This document shows positions 41,535 to 50,599 of a stretch of 64,000 nucleotides of DNA, one piece after another (positions within the stretch are counted from its first letter, which is position 1; each line of letters opens with the position of its first letter). This DNA is from Leifsonia sp. 466MF (GTDB lineage: Bacteria; Actinomycetota; Actinomycetes; Actinomycetales; Microbacteriaceae): positions 2,852,001 through 2,916,000 of the forward strand of contig NZ_LT629696.1 of NCBI RefSeq assembly GCF_900100265.1, in the 5' to 3' direction. The notes under the pieces are model-generated. The model ran no database searches and was not told where the DNA came from. It saw nothing but the letters and a program-made list of their open reading frames with translations. A program made the translations under genes and the position numbers.

Positions 41535-42545
41535 TCATGCTGCGGGGTACAGCTCCCGGACGATCTCCAGCGAGCGGATGCGCCCCTCCAGCGTCGCGGC
41601 GCCGGACGAGACCATCAGCTCGTCCACCTGGGTGGAGGCCAGCAGCGCCTCGAGTCGCGCCTTCACCTCGTCGGGCGTCCCGATCGCCTGACGGGCGTTG
41701 CGGGCAGCGATGAACTCCTCCTCCAGCGGGGTGAACTCGTGGGCGAGCGCCTCCTCCACGCTGACCGGCTCGGGCTTCTGTCCCTGACGCATCCGCAGGA
41801 AGGACAGCTGGCCGGGAAGGGACAGGGCGCGCACGGTCTGCGGGTCCTCGTCCGCGATGACGTTGACCGCGATCATCGTGTGCGGCTCGGCGAGGGTGTC
41901 ACTCGGCTCGAATCGCGAGCGGTACAGGTTGAGCGCGGCCTCGGTGTTCTCGCCTGCGAAGTGATGGGCGAACGCGAACGGGATGCCGAGGGCGGCGGCC
42001 ACCTGGGCGCTGTAGCCGCTCGAGCCCAGCAGCCAGATCTGAGGCGCGTCGCCGAGGCCGGGGATGGCGGTGATGCCGTGCAGAGGGTTGGCGTCGCTCA
42101 TGCCGCCGTAGAAGAAGCCGTACAGGTCGAGGAGCTGCTGTGGGAAGTCCTCGACGCCGAGTCCCTCGGGGCTCCGGCGCAGAGCCATCGCTGTGGCGCC
42201 GTCAGTTCCCGGCGCGCGGCCGATGCCGAGGTCGATGCGGTCGCCGTACAGGGCGCGCAGGGTGCCGAACTGCTCCGCCACGACCAGCGGCGCGTGGTTG
42301 GGCAGCATCACACCGCCGCTGCCGACCCGGATGCGCTCGGTCGCTGCCGCGACTCCGGCGATGAGAACAGCCGGGGCGCTCGACGCGATGGCGGGCATGC
42401 CGTGGTGCTCTGCGACCCAGAACCTCTCGTAGCCGAGCCGTTCGGCCGCTTGCGCGAGCTGGATGGTGCCGGCGACGGCATCGGCGTTGGTGCCCCCGGC
42501 GGGGCGGCTGGCGAGGTCGAGGACGCTGAGGGGGATGCTGCTCAC
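41535..42545 (-). CDS. Luciferase-like (LLM) flavin monooxygenase
   Basis: A 336-aa TIM-barrel protein of the bacterial-luciferase/alkanal monooxygenase-like group. Seen are [52 protein letters not shown] and [20 protein letters not shown], the classic order of this subgroup. The substrate is unknown, and many homologues are annotated only as LLM class. It lies upstream of the FMN reductase gene. Confidence 0.9.
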   Translation of the reverse strand: MSSIPLSVLDLASRPAGGTNADAVAGTIQLAQAAERLGYERFWVAEHHGMPAIASSAPAVLIAGVAAATERIRVGSGGVMLPNHAPLVVAEQFGTLRALYGDRIDLGIGRAPGTDGATAMALRRSPEGLGVEDFPQQLLDLYGFFYGGMSDANPLHGITAIPGLGDAPQIWLLGSSGYSAQVAAALGIPFAFAHHFAGENTEAALNLYRSRFEPSDTLAEPHTMIAVNVIADEDPQTVRALSLPGQLSFLRMRQGQKPEPVSVEEALAHEFTPLEEEFIAARNARQAIGTPDEVKARLEALLASTQVDELMVSSGAATLEGRIRSLEIVRELYPAA

Positions 42546-42574
42546 CCCAGGTGCAACGCAGCCCCGGACACAGC

Positions 42575-42607
42575 GATTCCCGGTCGGCGCGAGGCCGACC
42601 GGGAATC
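42575..42607 (-). terminator. 14-bp terminator hairpin
   Basis: Arms 42575-42588 (gattcccggtcggc) and 42594-42607 pair perfectly with a 5-nt loop, just beyond the stop of the LAHTG surface-protein gene and upstream of the monooxygenase start. Confidence 0.8.
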
Positions 42608-42622
42608 ACCGGGTATGGATCG

Positions 42623-43186
42623 TCAGGACGCCTTGAGCTTGCGCACCCAGCCGACGATCGCCAGGGCGATCAGTCCGAGGATGACGAGCGAGCCGCCCAT
42701 CCATGCCGCCCAGGTGGCGACGACGGAACCGGTGTGGGCCAGTCCGTCGCTGCTGCCCGGGTCGAGGACGGTGCTCGCCTGGTCGGCCGGCAGGACGGTC
42801 AGGGAGGCGGGGCACTCGTGGCCGCTGCTCTGTCCGTGTCCGACGACGCTGTAGGTACCCGAGGCGCTCGCGGGGAGCGTCACGGTGAGGACGTCGCTGC
42901 CGTCCGCGTTCGCGTGCTTCACGAACGAAAGACTGCTGTCGGCGGTGCGGAGCGAGGCGAGCTTGAAGCCCGCGCCGTCCTGGCCGGTCACGGTCCAGTT
43001 GATCGCCTCACCGGGCGACCACGTGCCCGGGATGCAGATGAGGGTGGCCGTGCCGCCCGCCTCTGCGACGCTGACATCGAACTTGCACTGGGCGCCGTCG
43101 GTGTAGTTGACGGCGTTCGCCGCGGCCGGAGCCGCAAGCAGCAGCCCCGCGGTCACGGCGATAGCCGCCAGAATCTTCTTGAACAT
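42623..43186 (-). CDS. LAxTG-anchored cell-surface protein
   Basis: A 187-aa exported protein. A signal peptide (about 1-25, ILAAIAVTAGLLLAAPAAANA) leads into an Ig-like/beta domain with paired cysteines (CKFDV; LICIPG; GHECPA). The C-terminal sorting signal is LAHTG, then a hydrophobic helix (WMGGSLVILGLIALAIVGWV) and RKLKAS. LAxTG is the motif cleaved by class E sortases of actinobacteria, so wall anchoring is likely. No sortase gene is in the window. ATG 43186 has an AAAGGCGG site. The ligand is unknown. Confidence 0.82.
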   Translation of the reverse strand: MFKKILAAIAVTAGLLLAAPAAANAVNYTDGAQCKFDVSVAEAGGTATLICIPGTWSPGEAINWTVTGQDGAGFKLASLRTADSSLSFVKHANADGSDVLTVTLPASASGTYSVVGHGQSSGHECPASLTVLPADQASTVLDPGSSDGLAHTGSVVATWAAWMGGSLVILGLIALAIVGWVRKLKAS

Positions 43187-43238
43187 CGGCCGCCTTTCTG
43201 TTGGGGCCCGGCTCACGGTCGGGTTAGTTGAGTAATAC

Positions 43239-45116
43239 TCACTTTACGACGGACGAGCACTGTACGACAATGGGCGCGACGGCGTTGCGTGCCCCCACAT
43301 CGGGGGTCGTACCGTCCCCCGGAAGCGTCGGCGTGGTCACGACACTGAGGTCCGACGACGTCTGCTGGTCGTTCAGGAACTGCACGGTGACGGTCTTCGA
43401 CTCCCCCGGAGCCAGTTCGACCGTGTACAGACTGACCGGCCGCGAGCGATCGACGCCCGCAACGGTGGTGTAGTTCTCCCCGCCGCTCAATGTCGCGGCC
43501 AGGAGCCCTCCCGTCGGCCCATAGACGGCCACCCGCGTGCGGATGTTGCCGGGAGTCACGCCGTACGTGCCACCGCCGGTCACGTAACGAGGCAGGGTCG
43601 TCCCGGCGTCTGCGGGGGCCCGGTTGGTCAATGTCACGGTGACGACCGTCGACGGTTTGCCGTCCGCGCGGCACACGGCGGATCCGGCAGCGACCGAGGT
43701 GCGGAGGTAGTAGTCCATCTTGGCGCCGGTCGCGTCGTTGAAGTACACGCCGATGCCCGCGGTCGACAGATCGGACGCGGGAAGGCCCCCGGCGAGCGTC
43801 GTGCCCGCGAGCACCTTCTGGTCCTCGGTGTGCGTGGTCCAGATCAGCACACGGCGCGACTCACCGGCGTCCGCCAGCGCGGTCAGCAGCTTCTTCGCAT
43901 CCACGTTCCCGGACGACATCCGGTCGAACACGGCACTCGCGGCGGACGCGAAGAAGGCGTCCTGCTGCGCCGGATCCTCGTAGCGCTGATAGACGTCGCT
44001 CAAAAGCATCTTCACGGCATTGGCGGAGGTGAGCCGATCGCCGGTCGGCAGCGTCACCGGGCCCGTCGCCTTGAGGAGGCCGCTGAGGACGACCGGGTCG
44101 ACGGCGATCACGCCGTCGACGGTGCCGCCGTAAGTCGTCGTCCACATCCGCGAGGCGGTCGCCGCCGCGAGCGGGAAGTCCGGAGTGAGATTGGCATCCT
44201 GGAGGTAGCGGCCGACGAGCGGTCCGTAGAGGCCCTCCGTATTGAGCGGCACGTCGGCGACCGGGGTCTTCCACGGACCGATGGAGGTGCCGGCCTCCTG
44301 GCGCTGCAGCGTGACAGCGCCGTTGTCGGCATGGACGAGGGCGACCGCGCCGATCAGACCGCCCGTCGCGCGGAGCTCGGCTGGGTTCTGGGCGGCCAGG
44401 AGGTAGTCTCGCGGACCGTCGGCGCCCAGCATCGAAGGAAGCAGGCGGACGGCGTTGCCCAGCGCATCCATCTCCGGAGCCGCCTTGTCGAGCACATCGT
44501 GCAGCCGATCCACTCCCGAGGCGACCGGACTCACGAGAGCGCCGGTCTCGATGGTCGCGACGCTCGCGCGAGCGTCGGTGAAGGCCGCCCTGGCCTTCGC
44601 GACCGCGGGCTGCGCCGCCGTGATGGGTGCGAGGTCGATCCGGCCATCCGTGATGGCCAGAGCGCGGAGGTCCACGCCGGTGCCGGCGGCGACCAGCGGC
44701 CGCACGACCCGCGAGGCCACATCGTCGGATGCGGCCGCAGCAGTGCGGACCGCCGCGAGGTTCGGCCCCAGCCACGGGACGGCTTCGACGGTGACCCAGA
44801 CCGGATCCGAGGTGAGCGCCGCGGCCTCGTGCGTCTTCCGGCTGAGCGAGTCGGCGGCGCGACCCGCGGCGGCGAGGTCCCCCGTCGCGATCGCGGTCTT
44901 CACCTGCTCGGCTGCCGGGATGGCGTCAGTGAGCGCACGCTGGGCCAGGAAGCCGCGGACGCCGATCCACACGATGGTGAAAAGCAGGATGGCGCCCAGC
45001 CCGACGAGGATGCCGACGAGGACGGGATGCCGCAGCCTGCGACGTCTTCGTGGCGCGACCGACGGCCCAACCGCGGGACGCGGCGGCGCGTCCGGCTCCG
45101 TGAGACCTGTCGCCAT
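43239..45116 (-). CDS. DUF4012-domain membrane protein
   Basis: A 625-aa protein with a basic cytoplasmic N-terminus (PRRRRRLRHP), one membrane helix at about 33-54 (LVGILVGLGAILLFTIVWIG) and a large extracellular part. The central section (YLLAAQNPAELRATGGLIGA; VIAVDPVVLSGLLKATGPVT) is the DUF4012 signature, common in actinobacteria near polysaccharide biosynthesis genes and distantly LCP-like in context. The gene lies next to ugd, which supports a role in extracellular polymer assembly; the function itself is unproven. Confidence 0.85.
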   Translation of the reverse strand: MATGLTEPDAPPRPAVGPSVAPRRRRRLRHPVLVGILVGLGAILLFTIVWIGVRGFLAQRALTDAIPAAEQVKTAIATGDLAAAGRAADSLSRKTHEAAALTSDPVWVTVEAVPWLGPNLAAVRTAAAASDDVASRVVRPLVAAGTGVDLRALAITDGRIDLAPITAAQPAVAKARAAFTDARASVATIETGALVSPVASGVDRLHDVLDKAAPEMDALGNAVRLLPSMLGADGPRDYLLAAQNPAELRATGGLIGAVALVHADNGAVTLQRQEAGTSIGPWKTPVADVPLNTEGLYGPLVGRYLQDANLTPDFPLAAATASRMWTTTYGGTVDGVIAVDPVVLSGLLKATGPVTLPTGDRLTSANAVKMLLSDVYQRYEDPAQQDAFFASAASAVFDRMSSGNVDAKKLLTALADAGESRRVLIWTTHTEDQKVLAGTTLAGGLPASDLSTAGIGVYFNDATGAKMDYYLRTSVAAGSAVCRADGKPSTVVTVTLTNRAPADAGTTLPRYVTGGGTYGVTPGNIRTRVAVYGPTGGLLAATLSGGENYTTVAGVDRSRPVSLYTVELAPGESKTVTVQFLNDQQTSSDLSVVTTPTLPGDGTTPDVGARNAVAPIVVQCSSVVK

Positions 45117-45183
45117 GCGACAAATCTAACAAATCCTCACTTTTTTGGCGGCCCCCAAATGGGGCGAGTTCTGCGGAGGCTGC

Positions 45184-46491
45184 TCAGCGGCCCAAACCGC
45201 GATACGTCCACCCTGCTCCGCGCCACGCCGCCGGGTCGAGCGCATTGCGTCCATCGATCACCGTGCGATGCGCCACGAGCTCGCCGACCGCTTCCGGATC
45301 CAGGCTCGTGAACTCCGGCCACTCCGTGATCAGGACGACGACGTCCGCATCCCGGACCGCGTCCTCCGCCGTCTCGGCGAAGCGCAGCTGGGGCGCACGA
45401 CGTCGTGCGTTCTCGACGGCCTGAGGGTCGGTCGCGGTGACGATCGCCCCCGCGTCGGCGAGTCGCATGGCGATGTCCAGCGCCGGGGAGTCGCGGATGT
45501 CGTCCGAGTGCGGCTTGAAGGCGAGTCCCAGCACACCGACACGCACGCCGGCCAGTCCACCGGCCTCCTCGCGCACCAGTTCGACGACACGCGTCCGACG
45601 GCGCAGGTTGATCTGATCGACCTCGTCGAGGAACCGGACAGCGTCGCCCTTGCCGAGCTCGCGGGCCCTGGCACTGAATGCGCGGATGTCCTTCGGGAGG
45701 CAGCCGCCGCCGAATCCGACGCCGGCGTTGAGGAAGCGGCGCCCGATGCGCGCGTCGTGCCCGATCGCGTCCGCCAGCTTGGTCACATCCGCGCCGGTCA
45801 CTTCGGCGATCTCGGCCATCGCGTTGATGAACGAGATCTTCGTGGCGAGGAAGGCGTTCGCCGAGACCTTGACCAGCTCGGAGGTCGCGTAGTCGGTCAC
45901 GATGACCGGTGTGCCCGCGGCGACCGCGGACGCGTAGACCTCGTCGAGCAGGCGTGCGGCGCGCTCCCCCGACTCGCCCTCGGGAACGCCGTACACGAGG
46001 CGGTCGGGGCTCACGGTGTCGCTCACCGCGAATCCCTCGCGGAGGAACTCGGGATTCCAGGCGAGTGTGACCTCCGGCTGCGCCTGCGCGACCAGCTCCG
46101 CCAGACGCGCGGCGGTCCCGACCGGGACGGTGCTCTTGCCGACGATGAGATCGCCGGGCTTCACGTGCTCCAGGAGGGAAGCGAATGCGGCGTCGACGAA
46201 GCGCATGTCTGCCGCATCCCCGTCGGCCACCTGGGGCGTGCCAACGGCGACGAAGTGGACGTCGGCCTCGGACACGGCGGAAAAATCCGTGGTGAAGCGT
46301 AGGCGCCCGGACGGCGCGGCCGACTCGAGCACCTCCGGCAGCCCTGGTTCGAAGAACGGCGGACGACCGGCGGAGAGGAGGGCGATCTTGGCCTCGTCGA
46401 CGTCGATACCGACGACGTCGTGGCCCAGGTGGGCCATCGAGGCGGCGTGGACCGCTCCGAGGTAGCCGCAGCCGATCACGGAGATTCTCAT
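45184..46491 (-). CDS. ugd: UDP-glucose 6-dehydrogenase
   Basis: A 435-aa enzyme oxidising UDP-glucose to UDP-glucuronate for surface polysaccharides. The N-terminal NAD site (ISVIGCGYLGAVHAA), VGKSTVPVGT, the catalytic-Cys motif GFGGGCLPKDIRAF and the C-terminal GLAFKPHSDDIRDSPAL are all present. ATG 46491 lies at the conserved MRISVIGCGYLG start; an in-frame upstream extension was rejected. Confidence 0.94.
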   Translation of the reverse strand: MRISVIGCGYLGAVHAASMAHLGHDVVGIDVDEAKIALLSAGRPPFFEPGLPEVLESAAPSGRLRFTTDFSAVSEADVHFVAVGTPQVADGDAADMRFVDAAFASLLEHVKPGDLIVGKSTVPVGTAARLAELVAQAQPEVTLAWNPEFLREGFAVSDTVSPDRLVYGVPEGESGERAARLLDEVYASAVAAGTPVIVTDYATSELVKVSANAFLATKISFINAMAEIAEVTGADVTKLADAIGHDARIGRRFLNAGVGFGGGCLPKDIRAFSARARELGKGDAVRFLDEVDQINLRRRTRVVELVREEAGGLAGVRVGVLGLAFKPHSDDIRDSPALDIAMRLADAGAIVTATDPQAVENARRRAPQLRFAETAEDAVRDADVVVLITEWPEFTSLDPEAVGELVAHRTVIDGRNALDPAAWRGAGWTYRGLGR

Positions 46492-46537
46492 GGTGTGCAG
46501 TTCCTTCGGGTGAGGTCGCCTTCGGGCGTGGTGCGGA

Positions 46538-47212
46538 TCAGGTGAAGTCGGGGTCGGGCTCGTCGACGTAGGCGGGAGCCGCCTCGACCGGCCAATGCCG
46601 CCGGCCGTTGTTGAGCACCCCTCGACTTTCCTGAAGGTAGCAGTTCCCGCAGAGGGACTCGTACGACACCGATGCACCGTCGATCGCGACCTGGTCGCCG
46701 TCGAAGACGAACACCCCGTCGATCTTGCGGGCGTTGAAGATCGCCTTGCGCCCGCAGCGGCAGATCGTCTTCAGCTCTTCCAGACTGTGCGCGACCTCGA
46801 GCAGCCGGCGGCTCCCCGGGAACGCGACGGTCTGGAAGTCGGTGCGGATGCCATACGCGAGCACCGGGACGTTGTCGAGCAGCGCGATGCGCAGGAGGTC
46901 GTCGACCTGCGCCTCCGTCAAGAACTGGGCCTCATCCACCAGGAGCGCGCTGACGTCGGTGTCGAAGCGCTTGATGGTGCGTTCGCGGTGCCGCTGGAAG
47001 GCGCCGTACGCGTCGGTCTCGGGCGCGATGAGGAAGTCGACCTCCCGGGTGACGCCCAGGCGGGAGAGGATGCCCAGGTCGCCCTTCGTGTCGATCGACG
47101 GCTTCGTGAGCAGGACGCGGTGGCCGCGCTCCTCGTAGTTGTAGGCGGCCTGAAGCATGGCCGTGCTCTTGCCGCTGTTCATCGCTCCGTAGCGGAAATA
47201 CAGTTTTGCCAC
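46538..47212 (-). CDS. tdk: Thymidine kinase (type II)
   Basis: A 224-aa dTMP-forming salvage kinase. P-loop GAMNSGKST (9-17), catalytic region LLVDEAQFL, lasso loop, and zinc cysteines (CRCGRKAIFN; CGNCYL) match bacterial type II TK. The C-terminal ~25 residues, after the second Cys pair (ESRGVLNNGRRHWPVEA), extend slightly beyond the core. It is flanked by ugd and the response-regulator operon, with no functional link. Confidence 0.94.
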   Translation of the reverse strand: MAKLYFRYGAMNSGKSTAMLQAAYNYEERGHRVLLTKPSIDTKGDLGILSRLGVTREVDFLIAPETDAYGAFQRHRERTIKRFDTDVSALLVDEAQFLTEAQVDDLLRIALLDNVPVLAYGIRTDFQTVAFPGSRRLLEVAHSLEELKTICRCGRKAIFNARKIDGVFVFDGDQVAIDGASVSYESLCGNCYLQESRGVLNNGRRHWPVEAAPAYVDEPDPDFT

Positions 47213-47256
47213 GCACCGATCCTATGCGGCACGGATGACGGAAGCCCGATGGCGCG

Positions 47257-47961
47257 TCAGGTGAGGTATCCGTCCTCCGCAGCCCGGCGGATCAGGTCGG
47301 CACGGGAGCTCGTCGGACGTCCGGCCTTGCCGTACTTCTCGCGCACCCGCCGCAGGTAGGTCTTGGCCGTCTCGTACTGCACGTTCATGGCGCGCGCTAC
47401 CTCGGAGGTGGTCCGCCCGTCGGCGTAGAGGACGAGGGCCTGACGCTCGCCGTCGCTCAGCCGCGGCCGGGCGGACTCGGGGATGAGGGGCTTCGGGCGC
47501 CAGGCTGTCGGTGCGGCGGTCCGGCCGACACCGCGTCCGGACGCCGACAGCGCTGCGGCGACCAGCTCGGTCATCGGCTGCGACTTGGTGACGTAGGCGA
47601 CGGCTCCGGCGGCGAGCGCCGCATCCCGGTCCTCCGGTGTGTCGACGGCGCTGAGGACGACGACCTTCGCGCCCGCAGCACGGCAGGTGCGGACCCGGGC
47701 GCCGATGGATACCGACTCCTTCAGCTGCAGGTCCATGATGACGAGGTCGGTCGGGAAGGCGTCGCTGTGCACCAGCTCCAGCCAGCTGCCGGCGCGGACG
47801 ACGAGGTCGAACTCGGGGGCGTTCTTCTCGATCCACGACGCCAGGCTGTCGAGCAGGATCTCGTGGTCGTCCAGGATCGCCAGACGGATCGGCGGCTCCG
47901 TGGATCGTCCGGCGGCCGAGGTCGCCGGCGCTCCGGGGTCGTCCGGACGCATGGTTCTCAT
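47257..47961 (-). CDS. NarL/LuxR-family response regulator
   Basis: A 234-aa regulator. The receiver domain (about 25-140) has the acidic pocket LDDHE and phospho-Asp region DLVIMDLQL, then VVLSAVD and the Lys in YVTKSQ. The C-terminal LuxR HTH contains LSDGERQALVLYADGRTTSE and VARAMNVQYETAKTYLRRVR. It is the last gene of a three-gene leftward cassette with two sensor-type membrane proteins. Its start overlaps the stop of the middle gene by 4 nt. Confidence 0.9.
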   Translation of the reverse strand: MRTMRPDDPGAPATSAAGRSTEPPIRLAILDDHEILLDSLASWIEKNAPEFDLVVRAGSWLELVHSDAFPTDLVIMDLQLKESVSIGARVRTCRAAGAKVVVLSAVDTPEDRDAALAAGAVAYVTKSQPMTELVAAALSASGRGVGRTAAPTAWRPKPLIPESARPRLSDGERQALVLYADGRTTSEVARAMNVQYETAKTYLRRVREKYGKAGRPTSSRADLIRRAAEDGYLT

Positions 47962-49202
47962 CGTCTTCTGCCTTCGCTGTCGGGGAATCCGCCGTGGGGG
48001 TAGGCGAATCGGATGGTGACGTCGCCACCGCGCAACCGCATCGTGGCGCGCATTGCGACGGAGTTGAGGGAGCTGACGAACGGAAGGAGCTCGCGACGCA
48101 GCTCTGCGCGGGGCTCTGCGATCTTCGCATGCAGTGCGAACGACGGCTGTTCGGGGTCTCTTGCTTCGAGGAGGACGGAGCGAGGGTCGAGGCCGGGGCG
48201 AGCGGCCACGGTGGCGATGAGGGCTCCGACGATGGCGCGCTGGTCGGCGGTCAGCACACGCTCGAGGCGGTCCGGGTCGTCGACCCGCGGGCCGGTCTCC
48301 TCGTCGACGGGCGGGGTGGGCGCCTCCACCAGTCGAGGGGCGAGGGCGAGCTCGAGGGTGTCCTCCAGCCAGGTGCGCGAGACGGCGCGCACCGACATCC
48401 CCCGAAGGCGTTCGGCGATGGCTCGGGCGCGCAGGGTGTCTTCCTCGGTCACGGCGCCGCGATGGGCGATAGCCGTCAGGAACGGCACAGCCTCCGCGTT
48501 CAGCGCGGTCATGCGCTCCTGAGCGATCATGCGCTCGGCCGCCTGGCGGAGCTCAGACTCCAACCGGAGCTGACCCTCCCGCGCGACCTCCCGCCAGCGC
48601 AACGTCTCCCCCGTCAACGTCCAGGCGTACCCGGCACCTCCTGCGGCCAAGGCGAGGATCGGCGTCGCCGCCACCGTGGCGTACACCAGGGGGTCGTTCG
48701 CGATGACGAGCGAGTGCTGGACCGCGGCCAATCCGCCGAGGACGATCGCGGCGACGAGCGCCGAGCCGGCGACCTCTCCGATCGGGCGATAGAGCGGCAT
48801 CGCGACGAGCAGGAGGGCGACGGCGATCTGTCCCCAGTCGTCTTGGATGCGTTCGTTGCGGCCCCACACGGCCGAGTCGAACAGCGCTGCGGCGGTGACG
48901 GCGAACGCGACGACCGAGAAATGGGACCAGCGCCCGAACGGGGCGAACCCGGGATGGGTGCGGATGGCGGCGATCACGACGGCGAGGAGGAGGACGCCGA
49001 TGGCGACGATCGCGAGGGAGGTGTTCCGCAGCTGGCCGGCGTGGATGATCGTGGAGTACACCGCGTACGCCAGCGCGACGGCTCCGAGCAGGGGCACGAG
49101 CGGCCACGCCGACTGGGCTCCGAGCGGGTCGAGCCGCTGTGGCGTCCGCTCGAGCGTCACCGATCGGGCCCCGACGATCGTGCGGGGGTTCAGTGCGGTC
49201 AT
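47958..49202 (-). CDS. Sensor-kinase-like membrane protein lacking clear ATPase boxes
   Basis: A 414-aa protein with about six membrane helices (residues ~30-215), then a cytoplasmic helix (REVAREGQLRLESELRQAAE) and a C-terminal region arranged like a histidine kinase ATPase domain but without recognisable N or G boxes. The usual H-box (HD) is also not evident (AQERMTALNAEAVPFLTAIA). It probably arose from a NarX-like kinase and may act as a co-sensor or partner of the kinase encoded just upstream, with which it overlaps by 4 nt. Confidence 0.65.
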   Translation of the reverse strand: MTALNPRTIVGARSVTLERTPQRLDPLGAQSAWPLVPLLGAVALAYAVYSTIIHAGQLRNTSLAIVAIGVLLLAVVIAAIRTHPGFAPFGRWSHFSVVAFAVTAAALFDSAVWGRNERIQDDWGQIAVALLLVAMPLYRPIGEVAGSALVAAIVLGGLAAVQHSLVIANDPLVYATVAATPILALAAGGAGYAWTLTGETLRWREVAREGQLRLESELRQAAERMIAQERMTALNAEAVPFLTAIAHRGAVTEEDTLRARAIAERLRGMSVRAVSRTWLEDTLELALAPRLVEAPTPPVDEETGPRVDDPDRLERVLTADQRAIVGALIATVAARPGLDPRSVLLEARDPEQPSFALHAKIAEPRAELRRELLPFVSSLNSVAMRATMRLRGGDVTIRFAYPHGGFPDSEGRRR

Positions 49203-50473
49203 CCGGCGCGCCCCTCGGAGACGGCGGCTTCCGGCCCGATCGGAACGGTCAGGATGACGGTCGTGCCCACATCGGCGCTCGAGTAGATGTCGACGGTGCC
49301 GCCCACCCGGGCGATCCGGTCGCCGACGGACTGGCGGAGCCCCAGGCGATCGGCTGCGGGGGCCGACGCCGGGAAGCCGCTGCCGCCATCCACCACCATG
49401 ACGGAGAGGGACCCGCCGCCGGCCGACAGGGCCACTTCAGCGCTCGGGCTACCGGAATGCCGGACGACGTTCACGAGGCATTGCCGGACCGCCAGCCCGA
49501 GGGCGCGACGGGCCTCGTCACCGAGGGTGGTGTACGCCGTGCGGTCTCCCGAGATGTCGACCGTGAGCCCCTCGTCGCGAGCCGCCTCGATGGCGCGGTG
49601 GAGTTCGCTGTCGTACCAGGGATCCGCATCGGGAAGCCCGACCCCGGCGACCCTGGCAACCCCGGCCACCTCGGCCCCGCCGCCTTCCGCTGCCGGCACG
49701 CCAGCGGCGAGACCACGGAGGTCGGCGTCGATACGACGCGCGAGACGCTCGTCCAGAGGCCCGGGCTGCGCACCGGCGACGGCCACCAGCTCGCTGAGAA
49801 CCGTGTCGTGAAGGTCGGCGGTGGATGCGGCCAGCAGCTCCCGGCGGAGGTCGACAAGCCGGGCATCGCGCACGGCGCGATGCAGAGCCGCTTGCGCGCG
49901 CGAACGCGTTCCGCGGGTCAGCCCGTCGAACGTCAGCACACCGACCAGCAGCAGGTACGCCCCGAGCGAGATGGCGTCGGGGATGTAGGCGCGCTCGGTC
50001 GTCGCAGCACCGAAGATCACGGCCGCCTCCGCGAGGGCGAAGCCGAGAGTCGCCCAGAGGATCCCGGCGAGCGCCCCCGTACCCGTCCCGCCGACCAGCG
50101 TCATCGCGACCACCGGCAGAGCGACCACGAAGAGGTTGGTGTCGCGGTACGCCGGCGTGCTGGTGAACAGGGCGACGACGTAGAAGTACGTGCACACGGT
50201 GCCGACGAGCAGGTACGCGATCGTGAGTCCCGCGGTGCGGCCGCGCGCCAGGGCCAGCAGCAGGGCCACCATCGGCACCAGCACGAGCAGCGTCACCCAG
50301 GAGGTCACGTTGCCGTCGGTCAGACTAGCGCTGCCGACGTTCACGACGGCGGCGGCGAGGCAGATCAGGCCGGCCCAGCGGGCAGCCGTGGCGAGGGCGC
50401 GCGAGTTCGCGGGTCGTGCCAGATGGCTGGGCAGACCGAGCGACACGTCGTCGTCCCTTCCGGATCCGAGCAC
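49199..50473 (-). CDS. Sensor histidine kinase (HisKA_3/NarX type)
   Basis: A 424-aa protein with about six N-terminal membrane helices (residues ~28-185), a dimerisation helix bearing the phospho-acceptor His in DLHDTVLSELVAVAGAQ, and a C-terminal ATPase with N-box RQCLVNVVRHSG and G1 box VVDGGSGFP. It is the first gene of the cassette and the likely kinase for the downstream NarL-type regulator. The signal is unknown; the membrane-embedded sensor suggests membrane or envelope input. Confidence 0.85.
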   Translation of the reverse strand: MLGSGRDDDVSLGLPSHLARPANSRALATAARWAGLICLAAAVVNVGSASLTDGNVTSWVTLLVLVPMVALLLALARGRTAGLTIAYLLVGTVCTYFYVVALFTSTPAYRDTNLFVVALPVVAMTLVGGTGTGALAGILWATLGFALAEAAVIFGAATTERAYIPDAISLGAYLLLVGVLTFDGLTRGTRSRAQAALHRAVRDARLVDLRRELLAASTADLHDTVLSELVAVAGAQPGPLDERLARRIDADLRGLAAGVPAAEGGGAEVAGVARVAGVGLPDADPWYDSELHRAIEAARDEGLTVDISGDRTAYTTLGDEARRALGLAVRQCLVNVVRHSGSPSAEVALSAGGGSLSVMVVDGGSGFPASAPAADRLGLRQSVGDRIARVGGTVDIYSSADVGTTVILTVPIGPEAAVSEGRAG

Positions 50474-50599
50474 TCATCGGTCCCTCCCGGATTATGGCAT
50501 CCGACGCGGACTCTGTGTACCCCGGCCGCTCGTACCCCGGTCGCCCGAACATTGCTGCCCCCGAATGTCTCTGTGGAGTTGCCTGCGAGAGGACCACTC

